A stretch of 64,000 nt of DNA, taken from Rachicladosporium sp. CCFEE 5018. Lineage: Eukaryota; Ascomycota; Dothideomycetes; Cladosporiales; Cladosporiaceae. The position numbers were made by a program, and so were the translations under genes. The notes beneath the pieces were generated by a model. The model saw only the letters and a program-made list of their open reading frames with translations, made no database searches and was not told where the DNA came from. Of the stretch, positions 43,837 to 53,540 are shown one piece after another. Where the stretch lies: the NCBI GenBank assembly GCA_002077045.2, contig KZ111140.1, positions 2,891,071 through 2,955,070 on the forward strand, read 5' to 3'. Each line of letters begins with the position of its first letter. Within the stretch, counting starts at the first letter, position 1.

Positions 43837-43912
43837 GCAATGAGCTGCACTGCGATGGTGTCGATAAGCTCTTTGAAGGTGGTACGAAGCGGTCCTGGAG
43901 AATAAGAGGAAA

Positions 43913-44766
43913 TTAAATAGATTGCGAACAGCTTTTAGCACACACACAGTCTCGCCATGCCACGCCCAGCATGAGTGCAGAGCTCACGCCCTTTGGCGAA
44001 TTGCTCATCGGCTCTCGTTGCGTATGCTGCAATGGGTTGACCGCAGGAGACATATTTCCTTCGGTATCGACTTTCGAGAACACGGCTCTTCGTTTCGCAT
44101 CGGTCCGTGTTAAGTGCCCGAGTAGGATCGCAGCTACGCCAAGTGAAGCTGGATTACCGGCGCTCAGGTCGTTCTCGTACGGTGTGAGTCCTGACGTGCG
44201 GAACTTGAGCTGCACCTAGCTGAGTGCATCGGGGATGCCGACGCTCAGTGAGGAAACCGTGCCAGCAGGAAATGGGGTTGTCAAAAAGACTGAGATCCCT
44301 GGGTTATGGTGCTTGAGTGAGGTAGAGCCTGGAAGAGCTTGCCGTACTCCCATTCATGGACTGCCAGCCGTCCGGCCTGCATATCTACGGCAGGACTGAA
44401 AATGTGTAGTCAAAGTCCGTCTTGCATGATGGTCTCATGCACATCGTGCTGCTGCACCGTCGAGGTCAGACTATACCAGTAGATTGATACAAACGCCGCG
44501 AGTAATGCCACAGCTACAGGCGAGAGTTGCAAGCTTGCGTTCCAGGTCTGTGGCTTGGCCCACGAGAACGTATTGCGGTCATCGCGTGGGCTAATGCCAC
44601 CGTCTCGCTCGTCCAAGAGAACCGAGCAGCCAGTCGACCCCTCAGCTCTAGATTGTAGCTGTGTCACATTTCCTTGCTCACTACGCGTCATGTTCGTGTT
44701 TCCTATAGCTGGTTTGGCTCGTCGGTAGATTACGAAAGTTGGGAAGCGCAGTAGTCCGACATACAA
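43913..44766 (-). pseudogene. Remnant of the GH105-like glycosidase gene, copy B
   Basis: Homologous to 34226-35587 but dead. A deletion of about 0.59 kb joins ASLGVAAILLG directly to the TDAKRRAVFSKVD region, removing the WADA active-site segment. A Trp codon has become TAG (44219-44217, before VQLKFRTSG), and the N-terminal part, still recognisable by SPVAVALLAAFVSIYW, is in a shifted frame. Ends ...WRDCVCAKSCSQSI at 43913. Confidence 0.85.
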
Positions 44767-45015
44767 AATCGCTGTAAAACCACGTCAATCAAGGAGCACA
44801 CACCTCTCATGCTCAGTTGGACATCATGCTGCCAGGGTTGATGTGTATAACGTAGTATTCGAGGCGAGTTCGATGATGTGAGGCAAGCAAGGCGGCCGCT
44901 CCCGCTTCCAGATTCGGACCTCACTGGAGATTTTTCTGAGGAGAACCCACGCACGAGCACAACTCACTCATGTGACATTGACAACACTGGTGAGGGCCAG
45001 GATTGCATGGGCATG

Positions 45016-48000
45016 ATGACGGACGGAACGCTTTCGCATCGTGCTTTCGCGGGCTCCACAGCATTCTCGCAATTTCGCAAAGATCGACTTGCCATCGCTA
45101 TTGGCGCCAGACGATTGCAAGCAATATGGGTACACTATGTTGCCTCATACAAGCAGCTTTTGACGGAGCAGATCAGCGTCTTGGAGCAGCTGCTCGAGTA
45201 TGGATCGTATCCTGATACAGGTGATGAATTGCATAACGTCTGCCTCCAAGCCATTAGCAATGGCGCAACGCCGCAGGACTCGCATACATTACTGATGTAT
45301 ATCACCCCACGACCTGGCACTATCTCACCATGGAGCTCAAAAGCGACAAGTATTGCGCAGGTCTGCGGGTTAGAGAGCACCGTTCAACGGATTGAACGGG
45401 GAATCGTGCTGGCTGCATCCTTTGACGGCGATGCTCCTCAAGACGGTGTCCCATATGCCGATGCTCTGTACGATCGTATGACCGAGACTCTGAGCCGAGA
45501 AGCACCGCATGTAGACGCTATGTTTGCACAGCACTCGCCGAGGCCATTGCAAAGAGTGCATCTGCAGCGTGACGACGGTAACCCCAAGGCTGCATTCGAC
45601 GAGGCAAATCGAACACTCGGACTAGCTCTTGATGATTCTGAAATCGAATATCTGATCGAGGCATACACCAGTCAGCTACAGCGAGATCCTACAGACGTCG
45701 AGCTGTTCATGTTTGCGCAAGTCAATTCCGAACACTGTCGACACAAGCAATTCAACGCAGACTGGACGATCGACGGCAATGCAAAGAGTCAGAGCCTGTT
45801 CAATATGATCCGGAACACGCACAAGAAACATCGTCAAGAAGTCATCAGTGCATATAGCGACAATGCCGCAGTCATGAAAGGCGAGCCAGGCTCTCACTGG
45901 GCACCCGACAACGCGACTGGAGAGTGGAGGTCAACCAAAGAGACCGTCCATTACCTTGGCAAAGTAGAGACGCACAATCACCCGACTGCCGTCTCGCCGT
46001 TCCCAGGAGCAGCGACTGGATCTGGAGGTGAGATCAGAGATGAAGGTGCGGTAGGGCGAGGTTCGAAGCCAAAGTCTGGACTCACTGGTTTCAACGTGTC
46101 AGATCTGCTCATCCCAGGTCATAAGCAGCCATGGGAGCTTGACGTCGGGAAGCCAGCACATCTGGCAAGTAGTCTTGACATCATGCTCGAAGCACCTATC
46201 GGTAGCGCGGCTTTCAACAACGAATTTGGACGACCGTGTACAACTGGCTACTTTCGAACGCTGCTCATGAATGTGCCCACTCCAGCTGGGGGTACTGAGC
46301 TTCGTGGTTACCACAAGCCGATCATGCTGGCTGGAGGTGTCGGGACCGTCAGACCACAGCATGCTCTCAAGGATAAGGCTATGGTCAGCCCCGGCGCTCA
46401 TTTAGTAGTCATTGGTGGACCTGCGATGCTCATCGGCCTTGGCGGCGGCGCTGCATCGAGTATACAGTCTGGTGAAGGCAGCGTGGATCTCGACTTCGCG
46501 AGTGTGCAACGCGGCAACGCAGAAGTACAAAGGCGCGCACAAGAGGTCATCAATACATGTACCTCACCTGGGCCTGACAGTCCCATACAATTCATACACG
46601 ACGTGGGCGCTGGCGGCTTGTCAAATGCATTGCCTGAGCTGGCCGAAGACTCGGGATACGGCGCACGCTTCGAATTACGAGAGATCGACAACGCAGACAA
46701 GAGTCTGAGTCCGCTGCAGATTTGGTGTTGTGAGGCCCAGGAGCGATATGTCATGGCTATCGCGCCAGACCGGCTGGATCTCTTCATCAAGATCGCCAAG
46801 CGCGAGCGATGTGGCTACTCGGTAGTCGGCAAAGCGATGCGTGAGAAGCGACTGGTTCTCATGGACAGAGACTCGAAAGACGAGCCAACGCCCATTGATT
46901 TGCCTATGCCTATCTTGTTCGGCAAGCCGCCGAAGATGCACAGGATCGTGGACTCGCGGAAGCTGAGGCTGCCTTCTTTCGACAGCTCCCTCACAGCCTA
47001 CCTCCCAAACGTTGACAGTGCAGAAATGCTAAGGCATGCAGTCGATCGTGTCCTGGCCCTCCCATCAGTGGGCTCGAAGTCCTTCCTCATCACGATTGGC
47101 GATCGCACAGTCGGTGGGCTTACTGTTCGCGACCAGATGGTGGGCCCTTGGCAGACACCCGTGGCGGACGTCTCCGTGTCAGCAACATCATTGACACCCG
47201 GTATCACGACTGGCGAAGCCATGGCGATGGGCGAGAAGCCGACACTGGCACTCATATCGCCAGCCGCGTCCGCTCGCATGGCAGTGGCAGAGGCTTTGCT
47301 GAATCTCGCTGCAGCCAGTTTGCCAAACAGACTGAGTCGAGTCAACCTATCCGCAAACTGGATGGCGGCTAGCAGTCATCCTGGTGAAGGTGCGAATCTG
47401 TACGAAGCTGTGGAAGCGATCGGCATGCAGCTCTGCCCAGAGCTCGGCATCAACATTCCCGTCGGTAAAGACTCGATGTCGATGAAGACGAAGTGGGACG
47501 GCAAGGAAGTCACTGCGCCGCTATCGCTTGTCATCTCGGCATTCGCACCTGTGAACGATCTCAGCAGTACATGGACGCCTACGCTACGGAGGACGGAAGA
47601 CGTTGGCGAGACTGTGCTGATGTTCATCGATCTCGCCGCAGGCAAGAAGGCCATGGGAGGATCTGCGATCGCTCAAGTATTTGGCCAAGTAGGTAACGAG
47701 GCGCCGGACGTCCGGGACACAGACTTCATCAAAGACTTCTACCACGCTGTCGAGCAGCTGCATGAGTCAGATATCGTACTAGCGTACCACGATCGATCCG
47801 ACGGCGGTCTGTTCACTACGATCGTCGAAATGATGTTCGCAGGTCGATGCGGTGTCAGCCTGGCGCTGGACAAGATCACAAAGTCTGGACGACCGCAAGA
47901 TGTCATTGAAACATTGTTCAACGAAGAGCTCGGTGCTGTCTTCCAAATCCGGAAGAAGCATGAGAACGAATTCCGAGGCTGCTTTGCACCACTGACTCCA

Positions 48001-49083
48001 ATTGCCATTGGCACGATCTCACTGCAGCCGAAGCAGGATCTTGCGGTGTACTACGGTGCTACCTGCGTGTATCGTGCGCCGAGAAATGAGATGCAGCAGA
48101 AGTGGTCTCACACTTCATGGGCAATGCAGCGTCTGCGCGACAACCCAGCATGTGCCGATGCGGAGAAGGAGAACATCGACAACAGTCACGATCCTGGATT
48201 GCAGTACAAGCTTACCTTCAACCCGAAAGACAACATACTGCCATCCACCTCATGGCTGACTTCGCAGATCAAGGCCAAGCCGCGCGTCGCAATACTACGA
48301 GAGCAAGGCGTCAACGGACAAGCAGAGATGGCATTCGCTTTCTCGGTAGCCGGCTTCACACCGGTGGACGTACACATGACAGATATACTTTCCGGCCGCG
48401 TGAGCCTTGCTGCTTTCACTGGTCTTGCGGCGTGTGGTGGCTTCAGCTACGGCGATGTCCTCGGAGCCGGTCAGGGCTGGGCGAAGAGTGTGCTGCTACA
48501 CGACAACACTCGGCAGGAGTTCAAGGCGTTCTTCGAGCGGAAGGACACATTCGCACTCGGGGTGTGCAATGGGTGTCAATTCTTGTCACGGCTGACAGAG
48601 CTTATTCCTGAAGCTGAGAGCTGGCCTACGTTCGAGCGCAACCTGAGTGAGCAGTACGAAGCCCGAGTCTGCATGGTCGAGGTCTCCGACCCGCCTGGCA
48701 AAACGCCGAGCGTGTTCTTGCACGGCATGCATGGCTCCTATCTGCCGATTGTAACCGCGCACGGTGAAGGACGTGCCACCTTCCCATCGACTGGCACCGC
48801 CACTTCACCGCAGTCCATCATCGATCAAGGACTCGTCAGCATGCGATACGTGGACAACAGTCTCAACCACACCGAGCGCTATCCGTACAACCCCAATGGC
48901 AGCCCAATGGGTATCACAGCTGTGCGCACGCCTGACGGGAGGGTCATGGCCATGATGCCGCATCCCGAGCGGACGATATTGAAAGAGGTCAGCAGTTATA
49001 TACCCAAAGAGCAGGCGAAGGAGTGGGGCGAGTTCGGACCGTGGGTGAGGATGTTCAGAAGTGCAAGGAGATGGGTGGGCTAG
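45016..49083 (+). CDS. ade6: Phosphoribosylformylglycinamidine synthase (FGAM synthase), complete copy B
   Basis: Converts FGAR, glutamine and ATP to FGAM in de novo purine synthesis; cytosolic, 1355 aa, standard length, intronless. Start MTDGTLSHRAFAG at 45016 matches the copy A start; ATGs at 45007 and 45013 are alternatives. N-terminal and linker domains, two AIRS-type halves (KVETHNHPTAVSPFPGA, later PVGKDSMSMKTKW), and a C-terminal glutaminase domain with catalytic Cys1184 (GVCNGCQ) and the MMPHPER triad region. SGRVSLAAFTGLAACGGFSYGDVLGAG is the typical glutaminase start. All motifs intact. Confidence 0.97.
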   Translation: MTDGTLSHRAFAGSTAFSQFRKDRLAIAIGARRLQAIWVHYVASYKQLLTEQISVLEQLLEYGSYPDTGDELHNVCLQAISNGATPQDSHTLLMYITPRPGTISPWSSKATSIAQVCGLESTVQRIERGIVLAASFDGDAPQDGVPYADALYDRMTETLSREAPHVDAMFAQHSPRPLQRVHLQRDDGNPKAAFDEANRTLGLALDDSEIEYLIEAYTSQLQRDPTDVELFMFAQVNSEHCRHKQFNADWTIDGNAKSQSLFNMIRNTHKKHRQEVISAYSDNAAVMKGEPGSHWAPDNATGEWRSTKETVHYLGKVETHNHPTAVSPFPGAATGSGGEIRDEGAVGRGSKPKSGLTGFNVSDLLIPGHKQPWELDVGKPAHLASSLDIMLEAPIGSAAFNNEFGRPCTTGYFRTLLMNVPTPAGGTELRGYHKPIMLAGGVGTVRPQHALKDKAMVSPGAHLVVIGGPAMLIGLGGGAASSIQSGEGSVDLDFASVQRGNAEVQRRAQEVINTCTSPGPDSPIQFIHDVGAGGLSNALPELAEDSGYGARFELREIDNADKSLSPLQIWCCEAQERYVMAIAPDRLDLFIKIAKRERCGYSVVGKAMREKRLVLMDRDSKDEPTPIDLPMPILFGKPPKMHRIVDSRKLRLPSFDSSLTAYLPNVDSAEMLRHAVDRVLALPSVGSKSFLITIGDRTVGGLTVRDQMVGPWQTPVADVSVSATSLTPGITTGEAMAMGEKPTLALISPAASARMAVAEALLNLAAASLPNRLSRVNLSANWMAASSHPGEGANLYEAVEAIGMQLCPELGINIPVGKDSMSMKTKWDGKEVTAPLSLVISAFAPVNDLSSTWTPTLRRTEDVGETVLMFIDLAAGKKAMGGSAIAQVFGQVGNEAPDVRDTDFIKDFYHAVEQLHESDIVLAYHDRSDGGLFTTIVEMMFAGRCGVSLALDKITKSGRPQDVIETLFNEELGAVFQIRKKHENEFRGCFAPLTPIAIGTISLQPKQDLAVYYGATCVYRAPRNEMQQKWSHTSWAMQRLRDNPACADAEKENIDNSHDPGLQYKLTFNPKDNILPSTSWLTSQIKAKPRVAILREQGVNGQAEMAFAFSVAGFTPVDVHMTDILSGRVSLAAFTGLAACGGFSYGDVLGAGQGWAKSVLLHDNTRQEFKAFFERKDTFALGVCNGCQFLSRLTELIPEAESWPTFERNLSEQYEARVCMVEVSDPPGKTPSVFLHGMHGSYLPIVTAHGEGRATFPSTGTATSPQSIIDQGLVSMRYVDNSLNHTERYPYNPNGSPMGITAVRTPDGRVMAMMPHPERTILKEVSSYIPKEQAKEWGEFGPWVRMFRSARRWVG

Positions 49084-51322
49084 GATGTCTTGCTCGAGGA
49101 GCTGGCGAGGACCCATACTATGTCAGGCAGCTCGTGAATCTACAACTTCCAACACTCCATCTCCAAAACCTCAACCGACTTGCCCTCACTTCAGTTGCTC
49201 ATCACATCGCCACTCAATACATGACACATCCCACAACAGCCACCCTGCCCAGCTTCTGTCTCACAACCTTCAAACTCTTCTCCCGCGCGTTGATCTCCTC
49301 ACTTCCCGCCTTACTTCGTCGTTCCATCTGACATTCCCGTATTCGCCGGTGCAGCTCCCTTAGCTTACTTCTCTCCATCCCTTCGACGTCGATTGGAAAT
49401 AGTGGATGACAGATGTAGACTGAGTCGAAAGGCTGAGTTGTGAAACTGCAATTGAGTTGATCGTGAAAGATATGACCACGCCCGATGTCGTGTGCCTCGC
49501 CGTAGATGGTGAGCTCGTGAGTCGTGAAGCTATGAGCTGGGACTGTAATGTGACGACGAAATGCCATAGTGGAGTACTGTGTGAGGAAAGAAGAGCGATC
49601 ATACACTCACAACATGACCTTAGGTCCGATGATTAGCGGAGACGAGGCGCTTATCTACGTGCCAACTTTGTGCTGTCGTGAATGATGACTCGGGATCACA
49701 ATGACGCCTGCAGTGCATCGACGCACAATATCATACGCCTTTGGTTTGTGCCTGCGTGGGACCTGCATGATGGCGATTATAGATGCACTGGAGAGTGTTC
49801 CCAGAGGCAAATTTCTGACGTGACTGTCTACACTGCATCGTGAAAGAAGCGAAAATCAAGGGAGAATAGTCGCATGCCGTCCTTACTAGATTATCGAACA
49901 AACCTCGTAGCGTTCTGTGAAACATGTTCCGAGGTCTCCTCATAGTTGATGCGTTAGTCAAGATTTGAGCACGTATGAGCGCCCTCCGACGCTACGTACG
50001 CCATCTCGACTCACCCGACGAGAAGTAGTGAGAGTCGTAATCAACGCAAATGAGGCTTCCCACATCGTATGCAGCGTAGCAAGGTAGAGCCGCGTGAAGT
50101 CACATTATCAGCGGACCAGCAGTAAAGTGCAGCTGATCACTGCAGTGGCAGATCATGCTGGATGCCTGCGAAGAACTGGTCATATGGTGGCCTGATCGTT
50201 GGCTGATGGCAGAGTGGTAGTAGCGCATCCTTCGACGTGGCTTCTTGCCTTGCGGCCCGCTCTTGTTGGCGAACCTCAACGAACGGTCGCAGGTCGTTGT
50301 CAACCGTGACTCCACGTTACACCCAATATAAGCATGTCAGAGATAGACAGCCTGAGCATATTGAATGATGAGGTTCATGGAACATTGGAACCAGGTTGAT
50401 GGGCTCCGCCGCCGTTGCCAAGATCTCAAGCGAACGCCTAAACTCTATTCCATTCTGCGCTATTGGTCTGGACCCCATTTCTCGAAGGCTTTCTCCCGGT
50501 TTACACTCAGCCTTACTGCGCAGTCGCGTCTCGCAGAGTGTCTCGCGGAGTGCTCACAACGCGCTTCCTTCGACCCACCTTGAAGCAGACTCCATGTCAA
50601 CGACTCTGCGTGATGCTTCAGCAGGGATCGCTGGCCTGCTTGGTGAACAGGGCTGCTCAAGACACATGCACGTCGATCAAGATCTAACGCCACGAATATT
50701 GGGGCGTGTGAGGCGAACGGTAGTGCTTATTCTGGCCAGGCACAAGCGCATGTGCGACCAAGAAGCTTCCACCGCCTTTGTTCTGTAAGCTTCGGCAATA
50801 ACTCCCAACAGTCGACCACATGCAGATCGCGTGGCTTTTGACGTGCCTAGACGTGGCACGATACGATGGTACTTTTTGTGCAGGATCTCGGAATCCACGA
50901 GCGCTAGTAGGTGATTCGTCGAGTCCCTGCGGCATTGAGCTATCGATTTCACTTAGCTATGTTGGCTTGGCCCCCGGACGTAAAAGCAACAGCTAAGGCT
51001 GCGGCTCTCTCGCTTGTTCACATGCATTACTGGCTGCTTAGAGTCGTGCGGCTATCCGACCTATGCGCTGATCTGTCAGCCCACGCGAGCTAGTGTGTCC
51101 ACATCGAGTGAGTCCGGATGCGCCGCACGAGGCTGGGCTTCAAAATGTGCCGAGCAGGAATAGCAATGCCACGATTTATCGAGACTGGTTTAGCCGTTGC
51201 AATGACCAACTCTGGACAAGCTGCACGCCGCACGTAAGCACCGTAAGTATGTCTCTCATCATATAAACCTTCCAGTATCTCTAGCGTCTAGCATCCTTAG
51301 CTTTCCACTATCAAGGTACATC
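49084..51322. other. Gene-poor region
   Basis: About 2.2 kb between FGAM synthase and the oxidase. Apart from one doubtful minus-strand frame (49214-49567), only short frames without motifs. No transposon relic, tRNA or repeat recognised. Confidence 0.4.
49214..49567 (-). CDS. Doubtful small protein, 117 aa
   Basis: Open frame from MAFRRHITVPAHSFTTHE at 49567. The second half is a charged helix (ERSKLRELHRRIRECQMERRSK) that looks protein-like. No family recognised and no signal peptide. It lies tail-to-tail with FGAM synthase. It could be a real small fungal protein or chance. Confidence 0.3.
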   Translation of the reverse strand: MAFRRHITVPAHSFTTHELTIYGEAHDIGRGHIFHDQLNCSFTTQPFDSVYICHPLFPIDVEGMERSKLRELHRRIRECQMERRSKAGSEEINAREKSLKVVRQKLGRVAVVGCVMY

Positions 51323-53247
51323 ATGTTTCATGTCTTGAGCAGGTCTGCGATCTATGGGTTGGCCGTCCTTGACTTTACAGCCGCCGCAAACTATAATTTG
51401 GACATCGGCTGGGTCAACACGAATCCTGATGGAAGGCAACCGCGGCCTGTGATCGCTGTCAACGGCCGCTGGCCGAATCCCGAGATACGCGTGACGAAGG
51501 GCGAGACGATCTCCGTCAACGTCAAGAACAGTCTCGGAAACGAGTCTACAAGCTTGCACTGGCATGGTTTCTTCCAACGCGACAACAATCAGTACGATGG
51601 GCCTGTTGGCGTTACCCAATGTCCAATACCACCTGGTAGCTCCTATCGTTATGAAATCGAAGCGAAACGTCCCGGGACCTATTGGCTAGTCTCACCGAAG
51701 CATTGACACAAGGTTAGGGTTCTGATGGACTATTAGGTACCACTCGCACTCGGCAGGGCAGTCTGGAGATGGCCTTCGAGGTCCGCTGATCGTCGAGGAC
51801 CCAGATTCGCCTTACGAAAACCTCATTGACGATGAGCTGCCGGTCATGACTCTGTCAGACTGGTATCATGACCAAATCCCGCCATTGATCGACTTCTACC
51901 AATCGACGACCGCAAATCCTGATGGTGGCGAGCCAGTGCCGTACTCGCTTCTGATGAACGATGCGACCACTGCCCAATTCAAGGTGAAGACCAAGCGGAC
52001 CTATCTCCTACGCATCATCAACGTGTCCGCGTTCGCCCAGGTCTTTCTTGCTATCGATCAGCACAATATGACAGTAAGCTGCAGAGGCATAGGCTATGAT
52101 AGGTATGCTTCCGAGACTGACTTGAATAGATCATCGAAGCCGATAGCGGCTACACTAAGCCTAGAACCGTGCAGCATCTTTACATTTCGACTGCTCAACG
52201 CTACTCGGTCCTCATCCACACTCACGACAAAGCTACGCAGAACTTTGCCATACTTGGCATGATGGACACAGGCGCCTTCGACAACGTACCCAGCTACCTT
52301 GACTCCAATGTTACCGGGCATTTGGTCTACGACTCGAAGTTGCCTCTGCCGTCGTCTCCATCGATACCAGTGTGGCAACTCGTCGATGATCTTTCTCTAG
52401 AGCCTGTGCCGGCTCGGAAAGCACTTGGTCCTGTCGATCACAAGATCAATCTAGATCTCGAGTTCTTTACTGACTTCAACGAGAATCGTGCTGGCTTCAA
52501 CGGTATCACATACGTACCACAGCTCGTGCCGACCTTGTACACCGTGCTGTCCGCGCCAAGTCAGCTCGTCCAGGATCCTAGAATTTATGGCAATCACTCC
52601 AACTCCTTTGTTCTCAAGAAGGACGAGATAGTCGAGGTTACGATTGTAAGCTTGCCTAAGACATATCATGACCAACCTCCATTGACTTCGATCCGCAGAC
52701 CAACTCCGATGACGGATTCCACCCTTTGCACATACACGGTCACGCACCCCAAATCGTTTCACGTACGACCGTGCCTGTCCCTGCCGGTGCTGTTGTTGAC
52801 TCTAGTGGTATCACACACTCGGACAGCAACCCTATGAGACGTGATGTCTGGATGCTAGCGCCGAACGGAGCCACTACCATCCGCTTCAAGGCAGACAATC
52901 CTGGCGTCTGGCTTTTACACTGTCACAGTGAGTCGTAATCTGATCATGTTGAGAGACTCGTGCTGACTTTCTACTAGTGTCCTGGCATCGCAAGTTGACC
53001 CGTTCTCTGACATGATGAGCCTTACTGACTTTCTGTAGTGGATGCTGGCCTGTCAATGACGTTCATCGAGGCACCGAAGGCACTGCAAAACCAACAGTCT
53101 AGCATCGATCCGGCTATGAAGAGGCTGTGTGCCGCGCAGGGTATCTCTACAGCGGGCAATGCTGGTGGGAATAGCAAGGACTGGCTTGATCTTTCGAATG
53201 CGCCGATGACGGCCACGGGCAGACATGGGGCACTGTACCCTCAATGA
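51323..53247 (+). CDS. Multicopper oxidase, Fet3/laccase-like, six exons with a 12-nt micro-exon
   Basis: Secreted blue copper oxidase, 554 aa when spliced. Exons 51323-51684, 51737-52073, 52130-52645, 52699-52927, 52978-52989, 53039-53247. Copper sites: LHWHGFFQRD; TYW-YHSHSAGQ (across intron 1); HPLHIHGH; and HCHMSWHLDAGLSM, assembled from exons 4, 5 and 6. The Type 1 axial position is Leu. Introns 1 and 5 start with GC (GCTAGT, GCAAGT), the others with GT. PDGxxRPVIAVNGRWPNPEI and VTQCPIPPG resemble Fet3-type ferroxidases, but no C-terminal membrane helix is seen, so it is probably soluble. The signal peptide is weak (AIYGLAVLDFTAAA). Confidence 0.85.
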
Positions 53248-53540
53248 GCATATGACAGTATTCACTTTTTACACAGGTCGACATGCCCGTCGTGTCTCGA
53301 TCTGATGATGCTCTGCTTGGCATGTAGCGTCCGTTCGAACGAATAGTCAGCGAGATCTGTAGACTGTCGCATGTTCTAATGCCTCAGCGGTCTTGGCGCT
53401 CACGTGGCAGCGCGTTGCACGCTAGCGATTAAGCTTCACTAAACCCCACGTCGCCTGCCGAAGCACTTCTGCCCGATGTGAGACCATACGACCCACAAAC
53501 CTTACTGCCTGCTTGCCAAACCTCATGTTCAACGCCTGCT

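Larger units (their letters stand above)
37399..46408. repeat. Duplicated block, copy B (9.0 kb, right of the gap)
   Basis: Counterpart of 27774-37298. About 0.5 kb shorter, mainly through a 0.6-kb deletion in the glycosidase gene. The CAP gene types appear in reverse order. Confidence 0.92.

Noticed and set aside
43141..43947. 268-codon minus-strand frame rich in His/Arg opposite the CAP gene tail
   Set aside because: Produced by the repeat tail read on the wrong strand; the sense strand has a spliced CAP domain.
44878..45015. N-terminal extension of FGAM synthase copy B from 44878
   Set aside because: Non-ATG start and no counterpart in copy A; homology between copies starts at 45016.
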